Shown one piece after another: positions 1 to 5,237 of a stretch of DNA of 6,516 nucleotides (its first letter is position 1; every line of letters begins with the position of its first letter). Source of the stretch: Microthrixaceae bacterium (GTDB lineage Bacteria; Actinomycetota; Acidimicrobiia; Acidimicrobiales; Acidimicrobilacustridaceae); the NCBI GenBank assembly GCA_023264915.1, contig JAHFUU010000155.1, positions 1 to 6,516 of the forward strand. Direction: 5' to 3'. A program made the position numbers and the translations under genes. The notes under the pieces were generated by a model, which did not search any database, had not been told where the DNA came from, and saw only the letters and a list, made by a program, of their open reading frames with translations.

Positions 1-178
1 GCACCGCCTCGAGGGAGATGCCGAGGGACTCGAGGGCCTTGGCTGCGACACCCTCGCCCTCGTGGATGAGGCCGAGGAGGATGTGCTCGGTGCCGATGTA
101 GTTGTGGTTGAGCAGGCGCGCCTCTTCTTGAGCCAAGACGACGACTCGGCGGGCCCGGTCAGTGAAACGTTCGAACAA
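1..178 (-). CDS. clpC: ClpC AAA+ unfoldase of the Clp protease, N-terminal fragment
   Basis: This is the first 59 codons of ClpC, the HSP100 ATPase that unfolds proteins and feeds them to the ClpP peptidase in the cytosol; the rest lies beyond the left edge. The reading begins (M)[19 protein letters not shown] and continues through [25 protein letters not shown], the hallmark first repeat of the Clp N domain (adaptor and substrate binding). The start is TTG at 178-176. It fits the family, whose proteins begin MFERFT, and it is preceded by a good Shine-Dalgarno sequence (GGGAGG, complement of 184-189) about five bases away. The gene is divergent from the polyprenyl synthase across 161 bases. 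That gap holds a TACACT box on the minus strand (268-263) and an isolated TTGACA (309-304), but they are not correctly spaced as one promoter. A ClpB or ClpA origin is unlikely from the N-domain sequence. Confidence 0.95.
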   Translation of the reverse strand, partial: MFERFTDRARRVVVLAQEEARLLNHNYIGTEHILLGLIHEGEGVAAKALESLGISLEAV

Positions 179-302
179 TACTGCCTCCCAAGAGCAGGGA
201 TGCGTGCCCACCGCCCCCAGATGCCGAGACATGTGAGCGGCTGGCAAGTGAGTTGTAGGTCAAGTGTAACCGTGCATCCCAGGAGCCGGGCATCTGTGCC
301 GA

Positions 303-339
303 TTGTCAAAGTTCGGTGCAGGATGCGTAGGGTTTTCAC
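303..339 (+). promoter_or_regulatory. Candidate promoter giving a leaderless polyprenyl synthase mRNA
   Basis: TTGTCA (303-308) resembles a -35 box and TAGGGT (328-333) fits the actinobacterial -10 pattern TANNNT. The 19-base spacer is slightly long. Exactly six bases separate the -10 from the GTG start, so transcription would be expected to begin at or next to the start codon. The same bases can also be read as a weak Shine-Dalgarno sequence (AGGG, seven bases from GTG), so the two readings are not separable by eye. Confidence 0.4.
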
Positions 340-1344
340 GTGGCAACGACGAGCCCCCTCCTCGCTCTGCCAACGGTGCGAGACGACCTGGTTCGGGTAG
401 AGAGGGCCCTTCGCGAGGCCGTCGTCGCCGACGATCCTTTCCTCACCGAGGTCGCCAGCCACCTCATAGAGGCGGGCGGCAAGCGCGGACGCCCCGCGTT
501 CGCCATCGGATCTGCGGCCACGGCACAGCCCACGATGGCACCCGTGACCAACGACGTGGTTCTTGGCTCGGTGTCGGTGGAGCTGGTACATCTGGGCTCG
601 CTTTATCACGACGACGTGATGGACGAGGCCTCGACCCGACGCACTGTCGAGAGCGTCAACGCCAAGTGGGGCAACCTCCAGGCGATCCTCGCCGGCGACT
701 TCCTGCTCGCTCGGGCCTCTGAGGTCGCTGCATCGCTGGGCACCGAGGTAGCCGGCCTGCTCGCAGCCACGATCGGCAAGCTGTGTGAGGGCCAGGTGCT
801 CGAGCTCCAAGACACCTACAACGTCGCTCGCAGCGAACAGCGCTACTTCGCGTCGATAGCAGGGAAGACGGCCTCGCTCTACGCGACGTCTTGCCGCATC
901 GGTGCGCTCACCGCCCGGCTCCCCAGGGACCAGGTCGATGCGCTCACCGAGTTCGGCCTCGCGTACGGCATGGCGTTCCAGATCGTCGATGACGTCTTGG
1001 ACCTCTGTGCCACCGACGAGCAGCTCGGCAAGCCGGCCGGCCATGATCTCATCGAGGGTGTCTACACGCTTCCCGTGATACGGACCGTCGCGCGAGGCGA
1101 CGGGGCCGGCAGGCGCTTGGAGGCCATGCTGGGCCGCACCATGCCCGAGACCGACATGCGCGAAGCAAGAGCGATCGTGCGCGCATCGGGCGAGCTCGAG
1201 GCATCCCTTGCGGCGGCTCAAGGCCAGGTCCTGGCAGCATCCCGGGCTCTCGCTCCCTTCGCTTCTTCACAAGGTTCCTGCGCGCTGGTCGGTGCGGCCG
1301 AGCACCTGCTCGAGTCGGTCAGCGCGATCGCAACCGCGGCCTGA
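340..1344 (+). CDS. trans-polyprenyl diphosphate synthase, probably long-chain (quinone side chain)
   Basis: This 334-residue cytosolic enzyme condenses IPP units onto an allylic diphosphate to make an all-trans polyprenyl diphosphate. Visible motifs in order: GGKRGRP (46-52; usually GGKRxRP), the first aspartate-rich motif HDDVMD (D91, D92, D95) followed by RR (100-101), GKT (175-177), the second aspartate-rich motif FQIVDDVLD (213-221) and GKPAGHDL (230-237). A small residue (G86) lies five positions before the first aspartate motif, where short-chain FPP synthases carry an aromatic residue. The first motif also lacks the two-residue insertion of bacterial FPP synthases. Both features suggest a long product such as a menaquinone side-chain precursor. 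EGVYTLP (239-245) resembles actinobacterial GrcC-type enzymes. The GTG start is supported by the usual family length and a -10 box six bases upstream. It converges on the lipoprotein gene. Exact chain length cannot be read from the sequence. Confidence 0.9.
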   Translation: MATTSPLLALPTVRDDLVRVERALREAVVADDPFLTEVASHLIEAGGKRGRPAFAIGSAATAQPTMAPVTNDVVLGSVSVELVHLGSLYHDDVMDEASTRRTVESVNAKWGNLQAILAGDFLLARASEVAASLGTEVAGLLAATIGKLCEGQVLELQDTYNVARSEQRYFASIAGKTASLYATSCRIGALTARLPRDQVDALTEFGLAYGMAFQIVDDVLDLCATDEQLGKPAGHDLIEGVYTLPVIRTVARGDGAGRRLEAMLGRTMPETDMREARAIVRASGELEASLAAAQGQVLAASRALAPFASSQGSCALVGAAEHLLESVSAIATAA

Positions 1345-1384
1345 CTCTCCGGCGTGCCGGTGCACGGCCCCAGGCCAGCCGGTG

Positions 1385-2461
1385 TCAGCCGGTCTTGACA
1401 ACCACGTAGGGGCCGACCTTCTTTCCCCCAACGTCATATGTCACCTGGGTGATCTGGGAGTCCTTGGGGATCTCGTAGTCGATCCACCCGCGCTCGCACT
1501 CACCGGACCTCAACGAGGTCTCGAGCTTGAACCGAGGCTCGTTCGTGAAGTCGTCAGCAGCCCAGGGATCGAAGCTCCGGCCGTCGGAGGCCTGGATTGT
1601 GAACCGGAAGTCGCCCACACGATCGAGCCCGCCTGTCCCCGCGCAGACCTCCGCTTGGACGGCGGCCACCTGATCTTGGGGGATGGGCTTGGCCTTGAGC
1701 TCCCGGGTCGGCTTGGCAGGGTTGTCCACGGCGAGGATCGTGATCTTGGAGCCGTCTGTGGCCGTGATGGGCTGAGCTACGGCTCCGGTCCTCGTGGGAA
1801 CCTGGACGACGGTGCTCGCTCCGGCAGCACTGGTGGCCGGAGTGGAGCTGGCCTGTGCGAACGGCAGGCAGTCGTCGATGACCCGGTTGTTGTCAGACAC
1901 ACCACCGGTAGAGCCGAACTGCCACAGGATCGTCGCCACGGTGGGCAGTGACTTGGTGGGGACCGAGTATGAGAGCTTGGTGCCGGCGACGTTGATCGGC
2001 ACTTCCAGGGGGGTGCTGCGCTCCCGGTTGCTGTTGAAGGTGATGAGGCGCAACTTCCATTGGCCCGACGGATCTGTCTCGGCTCGGATCTCGAAGGTGA
2101 CGCTGAGGGCTTGGGCCGTGTCACCTTGCTGCAAGAAGAAGGCTGGGTTGGCTGCGGACTCGATCGGTGCCGCGGTCTCGAAGGTGACCACGAGCAGCTC
2201 GTCGTTCACCTTTGCCTCGGCGTGCACGAGATCGATCCCGGCGGGCTGGGTGAGCGTTCCTGCCCCTTTGGGGTCATCGCTCAGGTCACCGCTGGGGTCG
2301 TTGCACTCGTCCCCCTTGGCAGCTTTTCCGATGGTGTTGCCGGGCACCGAGAATGCGGGCTTGCCTGCGAGCTCGTCCTGTGCCGAGCAAGCGGCCAGGC
2401 CCAGTGTCAGCACCACGGTGAGTGCGAAGGCTGCTGATGGTGCGAGGCGAGGGTGGATCAT
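1385..2461 (-). CDS. Putative secreted lipoprotein with a C-terminal DUF4352-like domain
   Basis: This 358-residue protein begins with a short basic stretch, a hydrophobic segment (about 8-22) and a lipobox LAAC (22-25). It should therefore be exported, lipidated on C25 and anchored outside the membrane. Residues about 50-200 look like an all-beta domain, with alternating hydrophobic strands after a DPSGDLSDDP stretch. A Ser/Thr/Ala-rich linker (204-217) follows. Residues about 225-355 have the pattern of DUF4352 (GSKITILAV, a long insertion, DFRFTIQASDGRSFDPW, then RSGECERGWIDYEIP). Apart from C25 there are four cysteines: C53 and C198 bracket the first domain, and C273 and C322 lie in the second, suggesting one disulfide each. 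I chose ATG 2461 because it places the signal peptide correctly; upstream codons overlap rlmB. Its Shine-Dalgarno sequence is poor. It lies 74 bases after rlmB on the same strand. Ligand and role are unknown; the DUF4352 call is from memory of the pattern. Confidence 0.8.
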   Translation of the reverse strand: MIHPRLAPSAAFALTVVLTLGLAACSAQDELAGKPAFSVPGNTIGKAAKGDECNDPSGDLSDDPKGAGTLTQPAGIDLVHAEAKVNDELLVVTFETAAPIESAANPAFFLQQGDTAQALSVTFEIRAETDPSGQWKLRLITFNSNRERSTPLEVPINVAGTKLSYSVPTKSLPTVATILWQFGSTGGVSDNNRVIDDCLPFAQASSTPATSAAGASTVVQVPTRTGAVAQPITATDGSKITILAVDNPAKPTRELKAKPIPQDQVAAVQAEVCAGTGGLDRVGDFRFTIQASDGRSFDPWAADDFTNEPRFKLETSLRSGECERGWIDYEIPKDSQITQVTYDVGGKKVGPYVVVKTG

Positions 2462-2535
2462 GGATGGCGCTTGCCGGGGAAGTGATGCCGCGCTGGCAGC
2501 CCGTATCTTTCCATGGCGGGTGCGGTGCCCGGAGG

Positions 2536-3576
2536 TCACCCCGGGCCGGCTGCGCGCCTGCGAGCTACCTCGTAGCAGGCGACAGCACCTGCGGTAGCGA
2601 CGTTCAACGAGCTGAGGTGCCCCAGCAGCGGCAGGTTCGCAACCAGGTCGCATCGCTGGCGTGACAGTCGAGACAAGCCCTTGCCTTCAGCCCCGAGCAC
2701 CAGGCAGATCCCGAGCCTGGCATCGATCGCGATGTCGAAGAGAGCTTGCTCTCCGGCAGCGTCGAGCCCCACCACCCAGATCCCCGCTGACCGTAGGCGG
2801 CTGATCGCGGTTGGAAGGCCACCGACCACGGCCATCGGCATGTACTCGACCGCACCGGCAGAAGCCTTGGTCACCGCGGGTGTCACGTGGACCGCACGGT
2901 GGCGGGGCAGGACGAAGCCCGTCACGCCCGCGCACTCAGCTGAGCGGATCAGCGAACCCAGGTTGCCCGGATCGGTCACGCCGTCGACGGCGACCAGGAA
3001 GGGGTTGCCAGCTTCGCGAGCCAGAAGGTCCTCGACGAGGTGTTCGGGAAGGGGCTCGGCGTGCGCGATCACCCCTTGGGGCGCGTCGGTGCGCGCCTCG
3101 CGTCTGAGGCGGGCACGGCTGACCTCACGCACCGGTACATTTAGGTCGACCGCGATGTCAACGATGTCTTGCAATGCATCGTGCGCAGCTTGCCGCGGGT
3201 GGTCGTCTTGCTGCTCGGTGACAAGCACCTCTGTCACCCGACGGCGCCCGGCGAGCAACAGCTCGCGAACCGCCTGGCGGCCCTCGACCTGGGTGCCCCC
3301 GAGACCGCGACCGGCGCTGCTCGCCGTGCGAGGGCCCGTGCGAGGGCCAGACGCCCTCTTGTGGCCGACCTGGGTGGCACCTGACCGCTGGGAGTTGCCA
3401 CGTCCGCCCTTTCGACCCTGCGCCGCGGTCCGGGCGCTGGTTGGCTTGGCGGTGCCGGGCTTGGAGCGAGCTCTGCTGGATGCCCCGGTGGCATCGCCCG
3501 GCCTGGTGCGCTTGCGCGCGTTGGATCCCGGGCGCCTGGTCTGTGCCGGTCTGGGTCCTGGTCTCGCGGGGCTCAT
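2536..3576 (-). CDS. rlmB: 23S rRNA (guanosine-2'-O-)-methyltransferase RlmB, TrmH/SpoU family
   Basis: This 346-residue SPOUT-class methyltransferase uses S-adenosylmethionine to methylate a ribose 2'-OH in rRNA (G2251 of 23S rRNA for E. coli RlmB). Residues 1-95 form a low-complexity tail rich in Arg, Lys, Pro, Ser and Gly, probably disordered and RNA-binding; mycobacterial homologues also carry a basic tail. Residues about 97-172 match the small N-terminal substrate-binding domain (VEGRQAVRELL to PQGVIA). The knotted catalytic domain shows motif I DPGNLGSLIRSAE (202-214, with N205 and R211), motif II LGAEGKGL (294-301) and motif III SSLNV (322-326). The residue after SLNV is Ala where E. 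coli has Ser. ATG at 3576-3574 overlaps the ispF stop (ATGA), indicating translational coupling. In mycobacteria cysS lies between ispF and rlmB; it is missing here. A tRNA-specific TrmH is a less likely alternative. Confidence 0.9.
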   Translation of the reverse strand: MSPARPGPRPAQTRRPGSNARKRTRPGDATGASSRARSKPGTAKPTSARTAAQGRKGGRGNSQRSGATQVGHKRASGPRTGPRTASSAGRGLGGTQVEGRQAVRELLLAGRRRVTEVLVTEQQDDHPRQAAHDALQDIVDIAVDLNVPVREVSRARLRREARTDAPQGVIAHAEPLPEHLVEDLLAREAGNPFLVAVDGVTDPGNLGSLIRSAECAGVTGFVLPRHRAVHVTPAVTKASAGAVEYMPMAVVGGLPTAISRLRSAGIWVVGLDAAGEQALFDIAIDARLGICLVLGAEGKGLSRLSRQRCDLVANLPLLGHLSSLNVATAGAVACYEVARRRAAGPG

Positions 3577-4088
3577 GCGCCCTCGATCAAGGGGCGCTCA
3601 CCGGAGGATCCCCGGTTCGAGACGACCAATGCCACGGCCCAGCACGCGATGCCCTCGGTCCGGCCCAACGATCCCAGTCCCTCGGCTCGGTTGGCCTTGA
3701 CGCTCACAGGAGCACCGACAGCATCTGTCAGTTGGTCCTGCATGGCGTCGCGGTGGGCGGCGAGCCTGGGCCGCTCGGCAACGACCGAGCAGTCGACGTT
3801 GCCCGGTTCGCAACCGGCGGCACGTACCCGCGCGGCGACCTCGCGCAGGAGCTCGATGCTGTCAGCACCCCGCCATGTGGGGTCGGTGTCGGGGAAGTGC
3901 TCGCCGATGTCACCCAGCCCGGCCGCCCCGAGCAAGGCATCCGCACATGCGTGCGCCACGACGTCAGCATCGCTGTGGCCGGCCAGACCTCGCTCGCCCC
4001 CGAACACGACTCCTCCGAGAACCAGCACCCGAGACGGATCATCAGAGAATGGATGGATATCGAACCCCTGACCCACGCGCACGCTCAT
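3573..4088 (-). CDS. ispF: 2-C-methyl-D-erythritol 2,4-cyclodiphosphate synthase (IspF)
   Basis: IspF performs the fifth MEP-pathway step, cyclising CDP-ME 2-phosphate to MEcPP with release of CMP, as a cytosolic homotrimer with a divalent metal. The sequence shows the metal ligands D10 and H12 in GFDIH and H46 in VVAHACAD. The substrate loop GHSDAD (37-42) holds H38 and D42, and LGDIGEHFPDTDP (58-70) and LGRTEGIACWAVAL (141-154) are typical. At 131-136 the protein reads KANRAE where E. coli has KATTTE; this loop contacts the substrate phosphates, and the neighbouring E136 is kept. About 13 residues extend beyond the usual C-terminus (SNRGSSGERPLIEGA). The ATG has no well-spaced Shine-Dalgarno sequence (GGGG lies only two bases away). 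It overlaps the stop of a 43-codon upstream ORF, and the ispF stop overlaps the rlmB start, so both ends look translationally coupled. Confidence 0.95.
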   Translation of the reverse strand: MSVRVGQGFDIHPFSDDPSRVLVLGGVVFGGERGLAGHSDADVVAHACADALLGAAGLGDIGEHFPDTDPTWRGADSIELLREVAARVRAAGCEPGNVDCSVVAERPRLAAHRDAMQDQLTDAVGAPVSVKANRAEGLGSLGRTEGIACWAVALVVSNRGSSGERPLIEGA

Positions 4089-4216
4089 CGCCCCAACCGC
4101 GTGGGGCCTTGGAGCCCCACACTTCTCGCTCGCCCGTGGCCCCGACGTGTTCGGCCGGCCCGATCCGGTGTCGCATCTTCACCAGGGTCGAGACCCACGG
4201 AGCGTGAGGCATCCAT
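4085..4216 (-). CDS. Possible 43-residue small ORF overlapping the ispF start
   Basis: An ATG at 4216-4214 opens 43 codons ending in TGA at 4087-4085, sharing ATGA with the ispF start. The peptide begins MDASRSVGLDPGEDATPDRA and ends in a Gly/Arg-rich segment (GPTRLGR). It has no membrane segment and I recognise no family. GTAGGG lies eight bases upstream as a possible Shine-Dalgarno sequence; alternatively TAGGGT is a -10 box seven bases before the ATG. The arrangement would let ribosomes from this ORF reach ispF, which has a weak ribosome site of its own. The peptide may have no function beyond that, and in a GC-rich genome an open frame this short could be chance. Confidence 0.3.
   Translation of the reverse strand: MDASRSVGLDPGEDATPDRAGRTRRGHGRARSVGLQGPTRLGR
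4101..4120 (-). promoter_or_regulatory. Stem-loop just upstream of the ispF start
   Basis: GTGGGGC (4101-4107) and GCCCCAC (4114-4120) form a perfect seven-base stem with a six-base loop. On the minus-strand mRNA it ends 12 bases before the ispF ATG. No T-run follows, so it is unlikely to be an intrinsic terminator. It could limit independent initiation at ispF or affect mRNA processing; this is inference. Confidence 0.4.
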
Positions 4217-4223
4217 GGATGAG

Positions 4224-4229
4224 ACCCTA
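4224..4229 (-). promoter_or_regulatory. Candidate -10 box in the ispD-ispF gap
   Basis: The minus strand reads TAGGGT here, identical to the candidate -10 box of the polyprenyl synthase, and lies seven bases before the ATG of the 43-codon ORF. No convincing -35 box lies 17 bases upstream. It may be an internal promoter for ispF-rlmB, or the same bases may act as a Shine-Dalgarno sequence. Confidence 0.25.
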
Positions 4230-4258
4230 CCGGCGTCGACGAACCCCGTTGGTCGAGG

Positions 4259-4912
4259 TCAGCTCGATCGGTCCGCCAGATGATGCTCGGCGAGTGCCAG
4301 ATCGGCCTGGATCGTGATCTTGAGGTTGGCCGGCTCGCCTGGGACCACCACCACGGTCCCACCGGCTGACTCGACCAGCGCTGCATCATCGGTGGCTTCT
4401 GGGAGCGCCGCATGGGCCGATCGCAAGGCGCTGGGCTTGAAAGCCTGAGGGGTCTGTACGGCAACCAGACCGCTCCGGTCAACGGTCTCGACGACTCGGT
4501 CGCCATCGACACGCTTGATCGTGTCAGCGATGGCAAGCCCGGGGAGGGCAGCGTCTGCACCATTGCGGACGGCCTCGATGACCGAAGCGAACAGCGCGGG
4601 AGATGCCAGGGGCCGTGCGGCGTCATGCACGATGATCACCTCGACCTCGGCGTCGTCCGGGACAGCGGCCAGACCGGCCCGCACCGACCCAGATCGCGTG
4701 GAACCTCCCGCAACCACGGCATCGGCACCGGGTGCAGGGTCCTCTAGCCGGTCTGGGGCAACCACAAGAACCACGCCGTCAGAGGCGTCACGTGCCACCT
4801 CGAGGGACCTCTCCAGCAAGGTCATGCCGGCCAGGGGAAGGTACTGCTTCGAAGTCGCACCCCCGAAGCGGCGGCCGCTGCCCGCTGCGACGACGATCGT
4901 CCAGACCGACAC
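4259..4912 (-). CDS. ispD: 2-C-methyl-D-erythritol 4-phosphate cytidylyltransferase (IspD)
   Basis: IspD carries out the third MEP-pathway step, joining MEP and CTP to give CDP-ME and pyrophosphate in the cytosol. At 217 residues it is slightly short for the family (about 230). It begins with the nucleotide-binding loop VAAGSGRRFGG (8-18) followed by SKQYLPL with K22. Next come VHDAARP (95-101, with D97 and R100), TPQAF (154-158), the DDAALVES segment (175-182) and GEPANLKIT (192-200, with K198). These cover the expected CTP, MEP and metal contacts. The GTG start is nearly forced: the codon just before it is an in-frame TAG, and the glycine loop begins a few residues in, as usual. The nearest Shine-Dalgarno candidate is GGAG nine bases upstream, inside repeat copy 1. 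That TAG also ends the 75-codon ORF upstream, so coupling is possible. A 170-base gap separates ispD from ispF. Confidence 0.95.
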   Translation of the reverse strand: MSVWTIVVAAGSGRRFGGATSKQYLPLAGMTLLERSLEVARDASDGVVLVVAPDRLEDPAPGADAVVAGGSTRSGSVRAGLAAVPDDAEVEVIIVHDAARPLASPALFASVIEAVRNGADAALPGLAIADTIKRVDGDRVVETVDRSGLVAVQTPQAFKPSALRSAHAALPEATDDAALVESAGGTVVVVPGEPANLKITIQADLALAEHHLADRSS

Positions 4913-4972
4913 CTAACGCCGCTCCGCGCCGGCCCGGCGAGTCATGTCTCGAGATCGGATCGTTGGCCCCTC
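4912..4972. repeat. 61-base direct repeat, copy 1 (abuts the ispD start)
   Basis: This copy matches 5157-5217 over 61 bases with one difference (T at 4923, C at 5168). Its left edge falls at the first base of the ispD GTG, so the repeat stops where the ispD coding sequence begins. Inside are the palindrome TCTCGAGA (4947-4954) and an inverted GCCGGCCCGGC segment. No sequence on either side of the match is shared with the other copy. Confidence 0.95.
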
Positions 4973-5140
4973 GTCTTCTCGGGGCGCCCAAGGGCGCTCA
5001 CACCTGGTTCCGTGCGAACGGGCCGCTCGCTGCCGCTCGCGGTTCGCACGGGCAAGCCCGAAGATGCGCCCCGGTAGCCCGATGCGCCACTCCCTGGCAT
5101 CTTCGATCTTGCCTCGGCCAGAGCTCGACTCGCGATTCAT
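4913..5140 (-). CDS. Possible 75-residue Arg-rich ORF between carD and ispD
   Basis: An ATG at 5140-5138, with AAGGGG six bases upstream, opens 75 codons ending in TAG at 4915-4913, directly followed by the ispD GTG. The product is highly charged and Arg-rich (for example RANRERQRAARSHG), with no signal peptide, membrane segment or family I recognise. Its last 20 codons, including the stop, come from repeat copy 1. The same stretch carries three inverted repeats, which is more typical of structured non-coding sequence than of a gene. It may therefore be a real small protein, a leader ORF that couples translation to ispD, or a chance open frame across a structured element. The Shine-Dalgarno sequence and the exact abutment with ispD favour translation; the composition does not. 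Confidence 0.35.
   Translation of the reverse strand: MNRESSSGRGKIEDAREWRIGLPGRIFGLARANRERQRAARSHGTRCERPWAPREDEGPTIRSRDMTRRAGAERR
4984..4997. repeat. Inverted repeat 1 in the carD-ispD spacer
   Basis: GCGCC (4984-4988) and GGCGC (4993-4997) form a five-base stem with a four-base loop, CAAG on the plus strand and CTTG on the minus strand. It is the closest of the three spacer hairpins to ispD. No T-run follows on the minus strand. Confidence 0.5.
5010..5051. repeat. Inverted repeat 2 in the carD-ispD spacer
   Basis: CCGTGCGAAC (5010-5019) is perfectly complementary to GTTCGCACGG (5042-5051), separated by 22 bases. The loop itself contains a short tandem CCGCTCG repeat (5023-5029 and 5033-5039). 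A perfect ten-base stem is unlikely to arise by chance over so short a distance, although high GC raises the odds somewhat. Confidence 0.75.
5059..5105. repeat. Inverted repeat 3 in the carD-ispD spacer
   Basis: CGAAGATGC (5059-5067) pairs perfectly with GCATCTTCG (5097-5105) across a 29-base loop. Only seven bases separate it from inverted repeat 2, so a transcript from carD toward ispD would carry these two long-stem hairpins back to back. Confidence 0.7.
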
Positions 5141-5156
5141 GTATCACCCCTTGGGG

Positions 5157-5217
5157 CCTAACGCCGCCCCGCGCCGGCCCGGCGAGTCATGTCTCGAGAT
5201 CGGATCGTTGGCCCCTC
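5157..5217. repeat. 61-base direct repeat, copy 2 (just downstream of carD)
   Basis: This is the partner of 4912-4972, offset by exactly 245 bases with one mismatch. It begins, in the direction of carD transcription, 20 bases after the carD stop codon. Its inner edge borders CCCCTTGGGG (5147-5156), whose minus-strand AAGGGG is the Shine-Dalgarno sequence of the 75-codon ORF. Confidence 0.95.
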
Positions 5218-5237
5218 TCGGTGAGCTTGCGGGCCGC

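Noticed and set aside
245..266. CAAGTG repeated at 245-250 and 261-266 upstream of clpC
   Set aside because: A six-base direct repeat 16 bases apart is weak evidence, and I know no regulator of clpC with this site.
62..400. Plus-strand open frame across the left edge and the clpC upstream region
   Set aside because: It is antisense to clpC and overlaps the start of the polyprenyl synthase; its composition reflects the opposite-strand GC bias.
1345..1384. Possible bidirectional terminator between the convergent genes
   Set aside because: Only a five-base stem with a four-base loop (1353-1357 with 1362-1366) is visible and no T-run follows on either strand.
2458..2514. An 18-codon ORF ending in ATGA with the lipoprotein start
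   Set aside because: It has no Shine-Dalgarno sequence and its length is easily reached by chance. The overlap resembles that at ispF but is not enough to call it.
2462..2653. Upstream extension of the lipoprotein frame to 2653
   Set aside because: It would overlap the rlmB coding sequence and bury the signal peptide and lipobox in the interior of the protein.
2681..4283. Long plus-strand frames opposite rlmB and ispF
   Set aside because: They are antisense shadows of genes with clear catalytic motifs. Their products are Arg/Pro/Ala-rich with no recognisable domain.
5010..5051. tRNA gene or LexA-type box suggested by the CGAAC and GTTCG halves
   Set aside because: No acceptor, D or anticodon arms can be assembled around it, and the 22-base spacing is far too wide for a LexA site.
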